DNA from: Oleomonas cavernae
GTDB lineage: Bacteria; Pseudomonadota; Alphaproteobacteria; Zavarziniales; Zavarziniaceae
Direction of reading: 5' to 3'
DNA length: 64,000 nucleotides
NCBI RefSeq assembly: GCF_003590945.1
Contig: NZ_QYUK01000011.1
Span: 3,876,909 to 3,940,908 of the forward strand
Position 1 is the stretch's first letter. Each line of letters begins with the position of its first letter. The notes under the pieces were generated by a model. That model was not told the DNA's origin and did no database searches. It worked only from the letters and a program-made list of their open reading frames with translations. Position numbers and translations under genes: made by a program. Positions 9,410-21,988 of the stretch are shown here, one piece after another.

Positions 9410-10645
9410 ATGGAGCAGGTCACGCCAGTTCAGGCTGTCGATGAATTCGTGTCGCCCGTCACCCGCGGCACCAACCAGCTTGGCGTGCGCCTCTACAACG
9501 AGCGGCTGATCCTGTCGCTGATCCGGCGCCATCGCAGCCTGGCCAAGGTGGAGATCGCCCGCCTCACCGGCCTTTCGGTCCAGACCACGACCGTCATCAT
9601 CAACCACCTGGAAGCCGACGGCCTGCTGATCCCCGGCGAGCGGCAGCGCGGCCGGGTCGGCCAGCCTTCCGTGCCCTATTCGCTGAACCCCGACGGCGCC
9701 TTCGGGATCGGCATCATGATCGGGCGGCGCAGCAGCGACCTCGTCCTGATGGACCTGGTCGCCGGCATCCGCACAAGGCGCCGCGTAACCTATGCCTACC
9801 CGGTGCCGGGCGACCTCATGGCCTTTGCCGAGCGCGAGATCCCCGGGCTCGTGGCCGCCCTCGAACCGACGCAGCGTGACCGCATCAGTGGCCTTGGCGT
9901 CGCCATGCCCTTCGAGTTGTGGAACTGGGAAAACGACCTGAAAACGCCACCCGGCGCCTTGGGCGAATGGCGCCATTTCGACGCCGTCGGCGAACTTGCG
10001 CGCCGCTTTCCCGGCTGGCCGGTGCGGGTGTGCAACGATGCCACCTCGGCCTGCGCCGCCGAGCTTACCTTCGGCCAGGGTGCGGCCTATCAGAACTTCG
10101 CCTACTTCTATGTCGGCGCCTTCATCGGCGGCGGCATCGTGCTCAACGGCAGCCTGTTCCCGGGGCGCAGCGGCAATGCCGGGGCACTGGGATCCATGCC
10201 GATCCTGCGCCGGGAGGCGGGTGGCGCGGCGACCTTGCAACAATTGATCCGCACCGCCTCGATCTATCGCCTGGAACGCCGCCTGATCGCGGCGGGCAAG
10301 TCGGGCACCGCGATCTGGCTGTCGCCCGACGACTGGTCGAGTTTCGAGGCCCCGCTCGAGGCGTGGATCGCGGAAGCCGGCGAGGCGCTGGCCCAGGCCT
10401 GCGCGGCGGTCCTGTCGGTGATCGACTTCGACGCGATCGTCATCGACGGCGCCTTTCCCGTCGATGTCCGCCGCCGCCTGGTGGCGCGGACCCGGGACTG
10501 CCTGGCCCGCCTCGACCGGCAGGGATTGACCGAGGCGGCCGTGGTGGAGGGCAGCATCGGCCGCGACGCCCGGGCGATCGGCGGTGCCGCCCTGCCGCTG
10601 CTGGCCGCCTTCGCCCGCGACCACGACGTTCTGTTCAAGGATTGA
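9410..10645 (+). CDS. ROK family transcriptional regulator, FrcR-like
   Basis: 411 residues. An N-terminal winged helix-turn-helix (about residues 25-85, LAKVEIARLTGLSVQTTTVI) is followed by a ROK sugar-kinase-like domain. That domain keeps the glycine-rich segment FIGGGIVLNGSLFPGRSGNAGALG. The cysteine cluster CxCGxxGC that binds zinc in most ROK proteins is missing; the region reads REAGGAATLQQL. It is divergent from frcBCA and heads the catabolic operon, with 2 bp to the next gene, so it most likely senses a sugar or sugar phosphate and represses both arms. Confidence 0.85.
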   Translation: MEQVTPVQAVDEFVSPVTRGTNQLGVRLYNERLILSLIRRHRSLAKVEIARLTGLSVQTTTVIINHLEADGLLIPGERQRGRVGQPSVPYSLNPDGAFGIGIMIGRRSSDLVLMDLVAGIRTRRRVTYAYPVPGDLMAFAEREIPGLVAALEPTQRDRISGLGVAMPFELWNWENDLKTPPGALGEWRHFDAVGELARRFPGWPVRVCNDATSACAAELTFGQGAAYQNFAYFYVGAFIGGGIVLNGSLFPGRSGNAGALGSMPILRREAGGAATLQQLIRTASIYRLERRLIAAGKSGTAIWLSPDDWSSFEAPLEAWIAEAGEALAQACAAVLSVIDFDAIVIDGAFPVDVRRRLVARTRDCLARLDRQGLTEAAVVEGSIGRDARAIGGAALPLLAAFARDHDVLFKD

Positions 10646-10647
10646 CC

Positions 10648-11091
10648 ATGCTCAAGGGAATCAATCCGCTGATCGGCCCGGACCTGCTGGGCATCCTGCG
10701 CGCCATGGGCCACGGCGACGAGATCGCCATCGTCGACGCCAACTACCCCGCCGACGCCCATGCCCACCGCCTGGTCCGCATGGACGGCCATGCGGCACCG
10801 GTGATCCTGGATGCGGTACTGTCGCTCATGCCGCTGGACGCGGCGGTGCCGCAGGCGGCGTTCCGGCCCTGCGCCTTTGGCGAGCGCGGGCGGATGGAGC
10901 CCGTGTTCGCCGAGTTCGAGGCGGCGATCGCCTGCCACGAGCCGGGTTTCAGCCTGGTGCCGATCGAGGGCGAGCCGTTCTACGACCGCATCCGCGCCGC
11001 CTATGCGGTGGTTGCCAGCGGCGAGCGCCGGCTCTACGGCAACGTCATCCTGCGCAAGGGCGTGATCCAGCCAACCGAGGGCGCGCCATGA
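10648..11091 (+). CDS. RbsD/FucU family sugar-binding or mutarotase protein
   Basis: 147-residue protein of the RbsD/FucU family. Characterised members interconvert anomers or ring forms of ribose and fucose. The N-terminal MLKGINPLIGPDLLGILRAM and the catalytic-type GHGDEIAIVDANYPA are visible. It overlaps the kinase gene by ATGA, so the two are translationally coupled. In this setting it may supply the ring form of the sugar that the kinase uses. This substrate assignment is inference. Confidence 0.8.
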   Translation: MLKGINPLIGPDLLGILRAMGHGDEIAIVDANYPADAHAHRLVRMDGHAAPVILDAVLSLMPLDAAVPQAAFRPCAFGERGRMEPVFAEFEAAIACHEPGFSLVPIEGEPFYDRIRAAYAVVASGERRLYGNVILRKGVIQPTEGAP

Positions 11092-12055
11092 TCCTGGTGT
11101 GCGGCGAGGCGCTGATCGACCTCTTCGTCGGCCCCCCGACGGCCCCGAGATGCCGGCGCGGGCCGTGGTCGGCGGCTCGCCGTTCAACGTGGCGATCGGG
11201 CTTGCTCGATTGGGCGCCCGGCCAGCGTTTCTGGGCGGCATTTCGCACGACCGGTTCGGTGTCCTGCTGGCCGACACGCTGCAGCGCGAGGGGGTCGATG
11301 GCCGCTTCCTGGTGCGTCCAAACGCGCTGTCGACGATTTCGGCCATCGCCACCGGCCCCGACGGCCAGCCCAGCTATTCGTTCCATGGCGAGGGGGCGGC
11401 CGACCGCTCGATCGGCCCGACCGACCTGCCGGTGGCCTTGCCGGACGAGATCAGGGCGCTGACCTTCGGCTCCTATACCATGGTGGTGGAGCCGGTGGGC
11501 TCGGCCTTCGCCGCCCTGGCCGCGCGCGAGGCGGGCCGGCGCGTGATCAGCGTCGACCCGAACCTGCGCCCCGCCGTGGTCGGCGACATGGACCGCTGGG
11601 CACTGGCGGGCGAGCGCTTCTACCGCGCCGCCACCATCGTCAAGGCCAGCGACGAGGACATCCGCATCGCCTGGGCCGGCCGGCTGAGCATTGCCGACGC
11701 GGCGGCCTATTGGCTGGACTGCGGTGCCCGCCTGGTCGTCGTCACCGCCGGCGAGCAGGGCGCCACGGCCTTTTCCGCCGCCGGAACAGTCGCCGTTCCA
11801 GGGCGTTGCGTCAGGGTACGCGATACCGTCGGTGCCGGCGACACCTTCCATGCGGCGCTGCTGGCGCAGTTGTCGACCACCGGCCGCCTCGACCCGCAGG
11901 CGATCGGCGCCCTGGACCGGGAGGCGATCGGCGATCTGCTGGCCTATGCCACCGCTGCCGCGGCGATCACCTGCACCCGGCGCGGGGCCGACCTGCCGAC
12001 CGCGGCGGAAGTCGCGGCAAACCTCGAGCCTCACCTTGTCGGGGCGCTGGAATGA
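11088..12055 (+). CDS. PfkB family carbohydrate kinase (probable fructokinase), frame-interrupted
   Basis: Ribokinase-fold sugar kinase of about 322 residues. PfkB signature 1 is GGSPFNVAIGLARLG and signature 2 is DTVGAGDTFHAALL with the catalytic Asp. The true start MILVCGEALIDLF at 11088 overlaps the RbsD-like gene stop. Its frame breaks at a run of six C (11132-11137); one more C gives FVGPPDGPEMPARAVVGGSP. The downstream pgi argues for fructose-6-phosphate as product, as with FrcK in rhizobial fructose operons. Confidence 0.83.
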
Positions 12056-12074
12056 CTGGGAAAGAGACATCCGC

Positions 12075-13553
<1,479 letters not shown>

Positions 13554-13594
13554 CGTGATCCGGCCTCTCGAGCGTTGACCTGGAGGGAACTGAC

Positions 13595-14326
13595 GTGGAG
13601 CAACGAGCGGAAATGCAACCGGGTCGCATGGTCCAGCCGCCGCTGCGCGTGTTCGGGGACGGCGCGATGCTGGCCGCCGCGCTGGCGCAATTCGTCGCGG
13701 CGGCGCTGGCGGCGCGGATCGCCCGCGACGGCGCTGCAATGCTTGCCGTCTCGGGCGGGCGCACGCCGGTGCGCTTCTTCGAGGCACTTGCCCAGGCACC
13801 GTTGAACTGGTCGGCGGTGACCGTCACCCTGGTCGACGACCGCTGGGTGACGCAGAGCGATGCGCGGTCGAACGCGCGGCTGGTCCGCACCCATCTGCTT
13901 CAGGGGCCGGCCGGGATTGCCCGCTTTGTCCCGCTGGTCAGCGCCGATGCGGCACCGGAACAGGCCCTGGCCGCCATCGAGCGGAACCTGGGCGCCCTCG
14001 ACTGGCCGCTGGCCGCCGCCGTGCTGGGCATGGGCGACGAAGGCCACACCGCATCGTTCTTTCCCGCCGGCGATTATCTGGCCCAGGCGCTCGATCCGGC
14101 CGGGAAGGCGCGTGTCGTCGCCATGCGGGCGCCGGGTGCCGCCGAGCCGCGCGTGACCCTGGCCCTGCCGGTGCTGGCGGCCGCGGAGCACCTGGCGCTG
14201 CACATCGAAGGCACGGCCAAGCGGTCCGTGCTGGACGAGGCCCTGGCGCCGGGGCCCGACATCGACATGCCGGTCAGGGCAGTGCTGCGCATGGCCCGGC
14301 CACCCACCGTTTTCTGGTGCCCCTGA
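13595..14326 (+). CDS. pgl: 6-phosphogluconolactonase
   Basis: 243-residue DevB/SOL-type lactonase hydrolysing 6-phosphogluconolactone. Family segments are AVSGGRTPVRFFEAL, TLVDDRWV, and AAAVLGMGDEGHTASFFP. It lies 41 bp after zwf and 21 bp before edd, in the expected place for the pathway. An ATG at 13595 with a preceding GGAGGGAACTG-type ribosome binding site supports the start. Confidence 0.93.
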   Translation: MEQRAEMQPGRMVQPPLRVFGDGAMLAAALAQFVAAALAARIARDGAAMLAVSGGRTPVRFFEALAQAPLNWSAVTVTLVDDRWVTQSDARSNARLVRTHLLQGPAGIARFVPLVSADAAPEQALAAIERNLGALDWPLAAAVLGMGDEGHTASFFPAGDYLAQALDPAGKARVVAMRAPGAAEPRVTLALPVLAAAEHLALHIEGTAKRSVLDEALAPGPDIDMPVRAVLRMARPPTVFWCP

Positions 14327-14347
14327 GGCACAACCAAGGAGGTCGAG

Positions 14348-16194
<1,847 letters not shown>

Positions 16195-16198
<4 letters not shown>

Positions 16199-16836
16199 TC
16201 GAATTCCTGCAAGCCAGCCTCGACACCATCCTGAACCGGGCGCCGGTCGTGCCGGTGGTGGTGATCGACGATGCAGCCCAGGCCGTGCCCCTGGCCCGCG
16301 CCCTGGTCGCCGGCGGTCTCACCGCGATCGAGATCACCCTGCGCACGCCGGCGGCGCTCGAGGCGATCCGGGCCATCGCCGCGGAGGTGCCGGCGGCCGA
16401 TGTCGGCGCCGGCACGGTGCTCGATCCCGCCCAACTCGCCCAGGTGCGCGCCGCGGGGGCCAAATTCGCCGTATCCCCCGGGGCAACGGCGCGCCTCCTC
16501 GACGCCGCCGCCGGCGAGGCACTGCCGTTGTTGCCCGGCATCGGCACGGCCTCGGAGGCGATGGCCCTGATCGAGCGGGGCTATCGCTTCGCCAAGTTCT
16601 TCCCGGCCGAGCCGGCGGGCGGCGTGCCCTATCTGTCGGCCCTGGCCTCGCCCCTGCCGCAACTGCGCTTCTGCCCCACGGGCGGGATCACGCCGGCATC
16701 GGCGCCGAACTACCTGGCGCTGCCCAATGTTGTCTGTGTCGGTGGTTCCTGGATGGTTACCCGCGCCCGGATCGCCGCCGCCGACTGGCCGGCGATCAGC
16801 GCCGCCGCGGCGCAAGCCAACGCCCTGGGCCGATAG
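16195..16836 (+). CDS. eda: KDPG aldolase (2-dehydro-3-deoxy-phosphogluconate aldolase)
   Basis: 213-residue class I aldolase cleaving KDPG to pyruvate and glyceraldehyde-3-phosphate. The Schiff-base lysine sits in [13 protein letters not shown] (about residue 134) and the catalytic glutamate in AIEITLRTP (about residue 46). GAGTVLDP and FCPTGGI are also conserved. Translationally coupled to edd by a 4-bp overlap; pgi follows after 12 bp. Confidence 0.95.
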
Positions 16837-16848
16837 GAGGAGACGAGG

Positions 16849-18506
16849 ATGCAGGACGTGCTTTGGGCCGAGCTCGCCGCCCACCGGGAAGAGACGCGGG
16901 AGCGCCACCTCCGCACCCTTTTCGCCGAAACCCCCGATCGGTTCGCCGGTTTCTCCGCCAGGCTCGACGATCTCCTGATCGACTATTCGAAGACGGCGCT
17001 CACCGAGCGGTCGTTCGCCCTGCTGACCCGGCTGGCCCAGGCGACCGCGGTGGCGGCCAAGCGCGATGCCATGTTCGCCGGCGAGGCGATCAACGGCACG
17101 GAACACCGAAGGGTCCTGCACACCGCCTTGCGCAACAGGTCCGGCGGCCGGGTCATGGTCAACGGCATCGACGTCATGCCCGAGGTCAACGCCACCCTGG
17201 ACCGGCTTTTTTGCTTCGCCGAAGGGCTGCGCCGGGGCGACATCGTCTCGACCGACGGCGGGCGGTTCACCGATGTCGTCAACATCGGCATCGGCGGCTC
17301 CGACCTTGGGCCGGCCATGGTTACGCAGGCGCTGGCCGCCTGCCATGACGGGCCGCGCATCCACTATGTCTCCAATGTCGACGCGGCGCACATCGCCGAT
17401 ACCATCCGCGGCCTTGTTCCCGCGCGCACCCTGGTGATCGTCGCCTCCAAGACCTTCACGACGGTCGAGACCATGACCAATGCGCGCACCGCGCGCCGCT
17501 GGATCGCGCAGGCGCTGGGCGAGGCGGCGGTCGGCGCCCATTTCGCCGCGGTCTCCACGGCGATCGACCGCGTCGTCGAGTTCGGCATCCGGCCGGAACG
17601 GACCTTCGGCTTCTGGGACTGGGTCGGCGGGCGCTATTCCGTGTGGTCGGCCATCGGCCTGCCGGTCATCATCGCGATCGGCGCCGAGCGCTTCCGCGCG
17701 TTCCTGACCGGCGCCCATGTCGTCGACCAGCACTTCCGCACGGCGCCGCTGGCCACCAACCTGCCCGTCATCCTGGGCCTGATCGGCATCTGGCATCGCG
17801 ACATCTGCGCCTACCAGTCGCGCGCCATCCTGCCCTACGACCAGCGCTTGGCCCGCCTGCCGGCCTATCTCCAGCAACTCGAGATGGAATCGAACGGCAA
17901 GCGGGTGAAGCAGGACGGCACCCGGTGGGGCACCCGACCGGTCCCCTGGTCTGGGGCGAGGCCGGCACCAACGGCCAGCATGCCTTCTACCAGTTGCTCC
18001 ACCAGGGGACCGATGTCGTTCCCTGCGAGTTCCTGGTCGCGGCCGAGGGTCACGAGCCCCAGATGGCCGAGCATCACCGTCTGCTGGTCGCCAATTGCCT
18101 GGCCCAGAGCGAGGCCCTGATGAAGGGGCGGACACTGGAGGAGGCGCGGGCGCACCTCGCCCGGGAAGGCCGCAGCGCCGCGGAGATCGAGGCCCTGGCC
18201 CCGCACAAGGTATTTCCCGGCAATCGCCCGTCGGTGACCATCGCCTATCGCCGGCTGGATCCGTTCACGCTGGGCCGGATCATCGCCCTCTACGAGCACC
18301 GCGTCTTCGTCGAGGCGGCCATCCTGGGCATCAACGCCTTCGATCAATGGGGCGTGGAACTGGGCAAGGAACTCGCCACCGACCTGCTGCCGGTCATCGA
18401 AGGCAGGATGCGGGCAAGCGACCACGATTCATCGACCGCGGGCCTGGTCAACCATCTGGCGGCGGCGGCCGTGGCCCTGCCGGCCGGCGATCTGCCGCGA
18501 TTATGA
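16849..18506 (+). CDS. pgi: Glucose-6-phosphate isomerase, frame-interrupted
   Basis: About 552 residues once repaired, as expected for Pgi. Motifs are [14 protein letters not shown], the signature [30 protein letters not shown], and, after the break, [24 protein letters not shown]. The frame changes at CCC 17921-17923; one extra C restores [14 protein letters not shown]. Last gene of the catabolic operon. It would turn fructose-6-phosphate from the kinase into glucose-6-phosphate for zwf. A strong terminator follows at 18574-18618. Confidence 0.92.
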
Positions 18507-18573
18507 CCTTCGCGCGCGCCTTAGGGCGTCACCTCCCACACCGGCAAGCTCTCCTCCGCCGGTGTTGCCTGGG

Positions 18574-18618
18574 CCTGAAGACACGGCTTCGCCGCCCTTG
18601 CCTTCAGGGCCTTTTTTT
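18574..18618 (+). terminator. Intrinsic terminator after the Entner-Doudoroff operon
   Basis: Inverted repeat CCTGAAG (18574-18580) / CTTCAGG (18602-18608) followed by GC and seven T (18612-18618). It lies 68 bp after the pgi stop and before the convergent regulator gene. The 21-nt loop itself contains a small GC hairpin. Confidence 0.7.
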
Positions 18619-18643
18619 GGTGCAGCAGCCGCCGGGGCCGGCC

Positions 18644-19315
18644 TCAGCCGATCGCCAGGCGATAGCCGCCGCCTTCGGCCAGGATCAGCCCGGCACCGTC
18701 GGCGGTCGCCTTCGCCAGCTTGCGCCGCAGCCGGTAGACATGGGTTTCGATGGTGTGGGTGGCGACCGCCGCGCCATAGCCCCAGACTTCGGCCAGCAGG
18801 ATCTCGCGCGGCACCACCCGCCCGATCGCGGCCGCCAGGCGGGCCAGGATCTGGGTTTCCTTGTCGGTCAGGCGCACCGGCTCGCCCGCAGCCCCCACCA
18901 GCATGCGCGAGGAGGCGAACAACCGGCACGGGCCGATGGCCAGGGCGCCCGCCCCGGCGGCGAGGCCCGCCTGCACGCCGGCCAGCACGGCCTCGATCCG
19001 CAGGGGCTTGCGCAGCAGGCTGACCTGCCCGCCGGCACCGGCGGGTGGCCGCGAGTCGTCGGCCGCGGTCAGGGCGACGATGGGCAGGGTGCAGCCCGCC
19101 GCGGTCAGGACGGCGTCGGCCGCCCCTTCCGCCCGGTCGACCAGCACCAGGTCGGCACCGGCGAAATGCGCCGGGGCGGCCTGCGGCCCAGCCACCGCCT
19201 CGACGATATAGCCGGCCTGCGCCAGGGGTTCCACCAGGGCACGACGCAACACCTCGTCGCCGACGGCGACGAGCAGCCTGGCCGGCTCCTGCGGTCTGGG
19301 GTTGCGATTCGGCAT
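18644..19315 (-). CDS. OmpR-type winged-helix response regulator with degenerate receiver
   Basis: 223 residues. The C-terminal third is a Trans_reg_C winged helix (TDKETQILARLAAAIGRVVPRE, EVWGYGAAVATHTIETHVYRL, AEGGGYRL). The N-terminal half resembles a receiver: DLVLVDRAEG could hold the phosphoacceptor Asp, and LLRKPLRIE holds the conserved Lys. The usual pair of acidic residues at the start is reduced (LLVAVGDEVL) and the domain is alanine-rich. No histidine kinase lies nearby. The start at 19315 (MPNRNPRP) is a choice; 19360 is also possible. Confidence 0.72.
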   Translation of the reverse strand: MPNRNPRPQEPARLLVAVGDEVLRRALVEPLAQAGYIVEAVAGPQAAPAHFAGADLVLVDRAEGAADAVLTAAGCTLPIVALTAADDSRPPAGAGGQVSLLRKPLRIEAVLAGVQAGLAAGAGALAIGPCRLFASSRMLVGAAGEPVRLTDKETQILARLAAAIGRVVPREILLAEVWGYGAAVATHTIETHVYRLRRKLAKATADGAGLILAEGGGYRLAIG

Positions 19316-19420
19316 GGCCGGAATTTTGCGACCGCGATCCCCGCGCCGCAAGGGAGCCATGCCGCAACGTTCTCGACGCCTTGCTGCATGCCGCCCGAAC
19401 TTGTGCTTAGACTGCGCGCC

Positions 19421-20524
19421 ATGTCTTCGCCCTTTGGCTCCGCCCCCTCATCCGCCCTGGTCGCGGTCGATCGCGCCGTCTCCGAACTACGCCGAGGCTT
19501 AAGCGTCGCGGTGAGCGACCCGGGCGGCAATGTCCTGCACCTGACGGCCGCCGAATATGCCACGGCCGAGCGTCTGGCCGGCTTTGTCGCCGCCGCCGGC
19601 GCGTCGGCTGCGCCGCGCCTGCTGCTGACCAACCGCCGCGCCGCGACCTTGAAACTGCGCCCGCTGGTCGGCGACCCGGTGGCGCTGCCGCTCGACGCCC
19701 ATCTCGATGCCGCGACCATCGCCTCGCTGGCCGATCCCACCGCCGACCTGGACAATCCGCTGCGCGGGCCTTTTGCCGTGCTGCGCCGGGCGCCCATGGC
19801 GGCCGAATTCGCGGCGGTGAAGCTACTGAAGCTGGCCCGCCTGCTGCCGGCGGCGCTGGTCGCCACCGCGGCCGACACCCAGGGCCTGCTGTGCGTCGAT
19901 GCCGATGCCATCACCGCCTATGACGACCAGGCGGCACGAGCCTTGCGCATCGTCTCGGACGCCAGGGTGCCGCTGGCCGATGCGGAAGTAGCCCGGATCA
20001 TCGCCTTCCGCCCGCCCGACGGCGGCATCGAGCATCTGGCGATCGTGATCGGCGAGCCGACGCGGCGCGAGCCGGTGCTGGCCCGGCTGCACTCCGAATG
20101 CTTCACCGGCGACCTGCTGGGTTCGCTGCGCTGCGACTGCGGCGAGCAGTTGCGTGGCGCCATCCGCACCATCGCCGCCGCCGGCGGCGGCGTGCTGCTG
20201 TACCTGGCCCAGGAAGGCCGCGGCATCGGCCTGGTCAACAAGCTGAAGGCCTACCGCCTGCAGGACCAGGGGTTCGACACGGTCGAGGCCAACGAGCGCC
20301 TGGGCTTCGATCCCGACGAGCGGGTGTTCCGCCCGGCGGCCGAGATGCTGCGCCTGCTGGGCTTCGACGCGGTGCGCCTGCTGACCAACAACCCGGAAAA
20401 GGTCTCAGGGCTGGTCGCCTCGGGCATCAATGTGGTGGAACGGGTGCCCCACGCCTTCCCCGCCAACAACCACAACGAATTCTACCTCGCCACCAAGAAG
20501 GCCAAGAGCGGCCATCTGCTGTGA
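19421..20524 (+). CDS. ribA: GTP cyclohydrolase II
   Basis: First enzyme of riboflavin synthesis. 367 residues: an N-terminal region of about 150 residues without recognised catalytic motifs (RibB-like in position), then the RibA domain. The zinc site is seen as HSECFTGDLLGSLRCDCGEQL-like spacing with three Cys. LYLAQEGRGIGL, the GTP-binding arginine region and LLTNNPEK follow. The long N-terminal part is common in alphaproteobacterial RibA homologues. The start ATG at 19421 is 60 bp from the divergent regulator start. Confidence 0.9.
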   Translation: MSSPFGSAPSSALVAVDRAVSELRRGLSVAVSDPGGNVLHLTAAEYATAERLAGFVAAAGASAAPRLLLTNRRAATLKLRPLVGDPVALPLDAHLDAATIASLADPTADLDNPLRGPFAVLRRAPMAAEFAAVKLLKLARLLPAALVATAADTQGLLCVDADAITAYDDQAARALRIVSDARVPLADAEVARIIAFRPPDGGIEHLAIVIGEPTRREPVLARLHSECFTGDLLGSLRCDCGEQLRGAIRTIAAAGGGVLLYLAQEGRGIGLVNKLKAYRLQDQGFDTVEANERLGFDPDERVFRPAAEMLRLLGFDAVRLLTNNPEKVSGLVASGINVVERVPHAFPANNHNEFYLATKKAKSGHLL

Positions 20525-20532
20525 GGGTTTGA

Positions 20533-20551
20533 CCCGGCAGGATCTGCCGGG
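20533..20551 (+). terminator. GC hairpin after ribA
   Basis: CCCGGCAG-GAT-CTGCCGGG, a perfect 8-bp stem with a 3-nt loop, starting 9 bp after the ribA stop. No T run follows, so it may act as an mRNA-end stabiliser or a weak terminator. Confidence 0.45.
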
Positions 20552-20646
20552 CGCCCGAGGCCTGTCGCGGCGGACCCTTGGTTTGCGCGGCCCTCGCGCT
20601 TGGCACGGGGAGTGCATTGTCTTCTCCCGAGCCAAGGAGGAAGGCC

Positions 20647-21525
20647 ATGGAAGCCGCCACCACACCCGTCAACGAGATTGCGCGCAACGCCGCCGAACCG
20701 GCGCGACCGCGCCCGGCGATCGGCCGCGGCAAGGATGGCGGGAACGGCGACGATCCCTTCTTCGGCCCGACCCGGCCCGGCGATCCCGAGATGTCCTTCA
20801 ACGATTTCCTGGACATCATCAACCCGCTGCAGCACCTCCCCGTCGTCTCGACCATCTACCGCGCCATCACGGGCGACACGATCAAGCCGACCACCAGGGT
20901 GATGGGCGACATGCTGTTCGGCGGGCCGATCGGCGCCGCCTTCGGCGCCGCCAGCGCCATGATCGAGGATGTCAGCGGCAGCGACCCGGGCGCCCAGATG
21001 ATGGCCGCCCTCGGGATCGGCCCGTCGACGCCGGCCACCGCGACGGCGTCCGCCCCCAGCGGCCTGATCGCCGAGGCAACCACGCGCCCGCCGGAAACCG
21101 CCGCCGCCCCGCCAGCCAAGCCGGCCACCCTGGCCGCCGCCAACATGCCGCAACTGAGCCCGGCCTCGTTCGATGCGCTGATTCGCTCGGTCGGCGGCCA
21201 GCCCGCCGAGGCCGCAACGGCGAGCCCGGCGCCGGCATCGACCGCGGCCGCGGGATCGACCGAAGCGCGGCGTTTCTTCCCGGCCCGCGCCGTGGGTGCC
21301 AAGCCGCCCCGGCCGGTTCCCCTCGACATCCGCCCGGACGACAAGGCGAGCTACGAGGCCGCCTTGCGCATGATGCAGGAAAACATGGCGCGCTATAGCG
21401 GGCCCAGCACGGCGGCGGCCGCCCTGCCTACCCCTGAGCGGCACCCCCTGGCGTCGGGGCGCCGAGGCGCTATAGTCCGGCGCGATGGATATCGAAGTCT
21501 TTGCCGACGGCCGCGTGACCTTTGA
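20647..21525 (+). CDS. Conserved hypothetical protein with Ala/Pro-rich middle
   Basis: 292 residues, function unknown. The only conserved-looking block is near residues 45-115 (FNDFLDIINPLQHLPVVS, then YRAITGDTIKPTTRVMGDM and a glycine/alanine-rich GGPIGAAFGAAS). I recall this block in other alphaproteobacterial hypothetical proteins. It is followed by about 120 residues of Ala/Pro/Thr linker. AAGGAGG at 20634-20640 precedes ATG 20647. The C-terminus overlaps the next gene by 41 bp in another frame, so an unseen frame error near the end is possible. Confidence 0.7.
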   Translation: MEAATTPVNEIARNAAEPARPRPAIGRGKDGGNGDDPFFGPTRPGDPEMSFNDFLDIINPLQHLPVVSTIYRAITGDTIKPTTRVMGDMLFGGPIGAAFGAASAMIEDVSGSDPGAQMMAALGIGPSTPATATASAPSGLIAEATTRPPETAAAPPAKPATLAAANMPQLSPASFDALIRSVGGQPAEAATASPAPASTAAAGSTEARRFFPARAVGAKPPRPVPLDIRPDDKASYEAALRMMQENMARYSGPSTAAAALPTPERHPLASGRRGAIVRRDGYRSLCRRPRDL

Positions 21526-21988
21526 CGGCCACACCTTCCTCGCCACCCTGGGGCGCGGTGGCGTCGTCGAGGACAAGCGGGAGGGGGACGGCGGCACGCC
21601 GGCCGGCATCTGGCCGCTGCGCCGGGTCCTGTTCCGGCCCGATCGCCTGGAAGCCCCGGTGACCGGCCTGCCCACGGTGCGAATCGGCCGTTACGACGGC
21701 TGGTGCGACGACCCGGCCGACCCGGCCTACAACCGCCCGATCACCCTGCCCTTCGTGGCCAGCCACGAGGTCATGTGGCGCGACGACCATCTCTATGACG
21801 TCGTCGTCGTCGTCGGCCACAACGACGACCCGCCGGTGGCCGGCGCCGGCAGCGCCATCTTCATGCACCTGAAGCGTCATGACGGCGGGCCTACCGCCGG
21901 CTGCGTGGCGCTGGCCCTGCCCGATCTGCTCACCATACTCGAAGGCGCCACGCCGCTGACCCGGCTGGTGGTTCACGCCCCGAGCTGA
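21485..21988 (+). CDS. L,D-transpeptidase (YkuD) family protein
   Basis: 167 residues. The catalytic pattern H-x-G-x-T-x-G-C is seen as KRHDGGPTAGCVALAL, with Cys near residue 140. Upstream, GDGGTPAGIWPL and IFMHL are typical of the YkuD/ErfK fold. No signal peptide is visible, which is unusual for a periplasmic peptidoglycan enzyme; some alphaproteobacterial members also lack one. Its 3' end overlaps the convergent yggS gene by 16 bp. Confidence 0.82.
   Translation: MDIEVFADGRVTFDGHTFLATLGRGGVVEDKREGDGGTPAGIWPLRRVLFRPDRLEAPVTGLPTVRIGRYDGWCDDPADPAYNRPITLPFVASHEVMWRDDHLYDVVVVVGHNDDPPVAGAGSAIFMHLKRHDGGPTAGCVALALPDLLTILEGATPLTRLVVHAPS

Noticed and set aside
8948-10624. 558-residue frame on minus across frcB and the ROK gene
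   Set aside because: Antisense to the ROK gene, rich in Arg/Gly/Ala/His/Gln without any family motif, and it crosses the divergent promoter. A high-GC shadow.
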